Positions 63,851 through 64,000 of a stretch of 64,000 bases of DNA are shown one piece after another; the stretch's first letter is position 1; every line of letters starts with the position of its first letter. The position numbers were made by a program, and so were the translations under genes. The DNA comes from Lampris incognitus (taxonomy: Eukaryota > Chordata > Actinopteri > Lampriformes > Lampridae). The stretch lies in contig NC_079213.1 of the NCBI RefSeq assembly GCF_029633865.1, forward strand, positions 84,664,803 through 84,728,802. The letters run 5' to 3'. The notes beneath the pieces were generated by a model, which saw only the letters and a list, made by a program, of their open reading frames with translations, made no database searches and was not told the origin of the DNA.

Positions 63851-64000
63851 TTTCTCATCCTTTTTATGAATGTGAGGAGGCAGAGACAGACTATAAACGA
63901 GGGCTTTCTTATTCAATAAGTTCTGTGAATGTTCTTGTCTCCTGGTGTAGGCATTACTAAAGGATAGATTCTGTGATTGTCAGACAAACAAACACATCTT

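Noticed and set aside
63391-63960. 189-codon frame in the 54-bp array as a repeat protein
   Set aside because: The frame exists because the unit length is divisible by 3; all strands show similar artefacts and no flanking gene structure supports it.
61372-64000. Second exon of the arrestin gene
   Set aside because: No arrestin-like segment beginning in phase 1 with an acceptor was found; it must lie beyond the window.

Overview
The window comes from a ray-finned fish (teleost) nuclear genome. Three lines of evidence support this: intron-split vertebrate genes, long CA/TG microsatellites every few kilobases, and a mobile-element load typical of fish (Tc1-like, hAT, RTE, Rex-type and L2-type LINEs, Penelope-like elements, tRNA-derived SINEs). 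The species cannot be named from sequence alone. No bacterial-type operons, CRISPR arrays or viral genes were seen.

Host genes. (1) The 3' half of homer3 lies on + (five coding exons, 4624-36123). It encodes the linker and coiled coil of a postsynaptic-type scaffold; the EVH1 exons lie upstream of the window. (2) uba52 is complete on the minus strand (coding 45895-39329, four coding exons, 128 aa, plus a 5'-UTR exon near 46327-46358) and is tail-to-tail with homer3. (3) An unidentified small gene on + has exons near 49629-54824 and resembles short axonemal microtubule-inner proteins. (4) The promoter, 5'-UTR exon and first coding exon of an alpha-arrestin (arrdc2/arrdc3-like) lie on + (about 60960-61371), and the gene runs off the right edge. 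HOMER3, UBA52 and ARRDC2 all map to human 19p13.11, so the order looks like conserved synteny.

Mobile DNA. The homer3 introns are inflated by insertions. They hold a Tc1-like element with one 5-bp lesion (505-2127), a full-length RTE LINE with a 20-bp target duplication (8786-11921), an internally deleted Penelope-like element (14110-15284), a Tc1-like element with an uninterrupted 339-aa transposase (16315-17948), a second RTE carrying a nested palindromic MITE (18069-19470), a nearly intact hAT element with a perfect 8-bp duplication (19581-21968), an L2-type remnant (22430-23519), nested LINEs (25985-27837), a piggyBac-like non-autonomous element (about 28869-29889), several SINEs and a long-TIR MITE (33877-34303). 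The uba52 intron carries L1-type and Penelope-like remnants. The interval to the arrestin gene carries a dead Tc1-like element, more Penelope, Rex3-like and SINE pieces, and two palindromic MITEs. A 54-bp minisatellite lies near the right end.

I found no convincing new multi-gene system. The most interesting signals are long TG tracts abutting two homer3 splice acceptors, palindromic Penelope-like remnants, two Rex3-like copies with the same 5' breakpoint and premature stop, the uninterrupted Tc1 transposase, and the uncharacterised gene at 49.6-54.8 kb.
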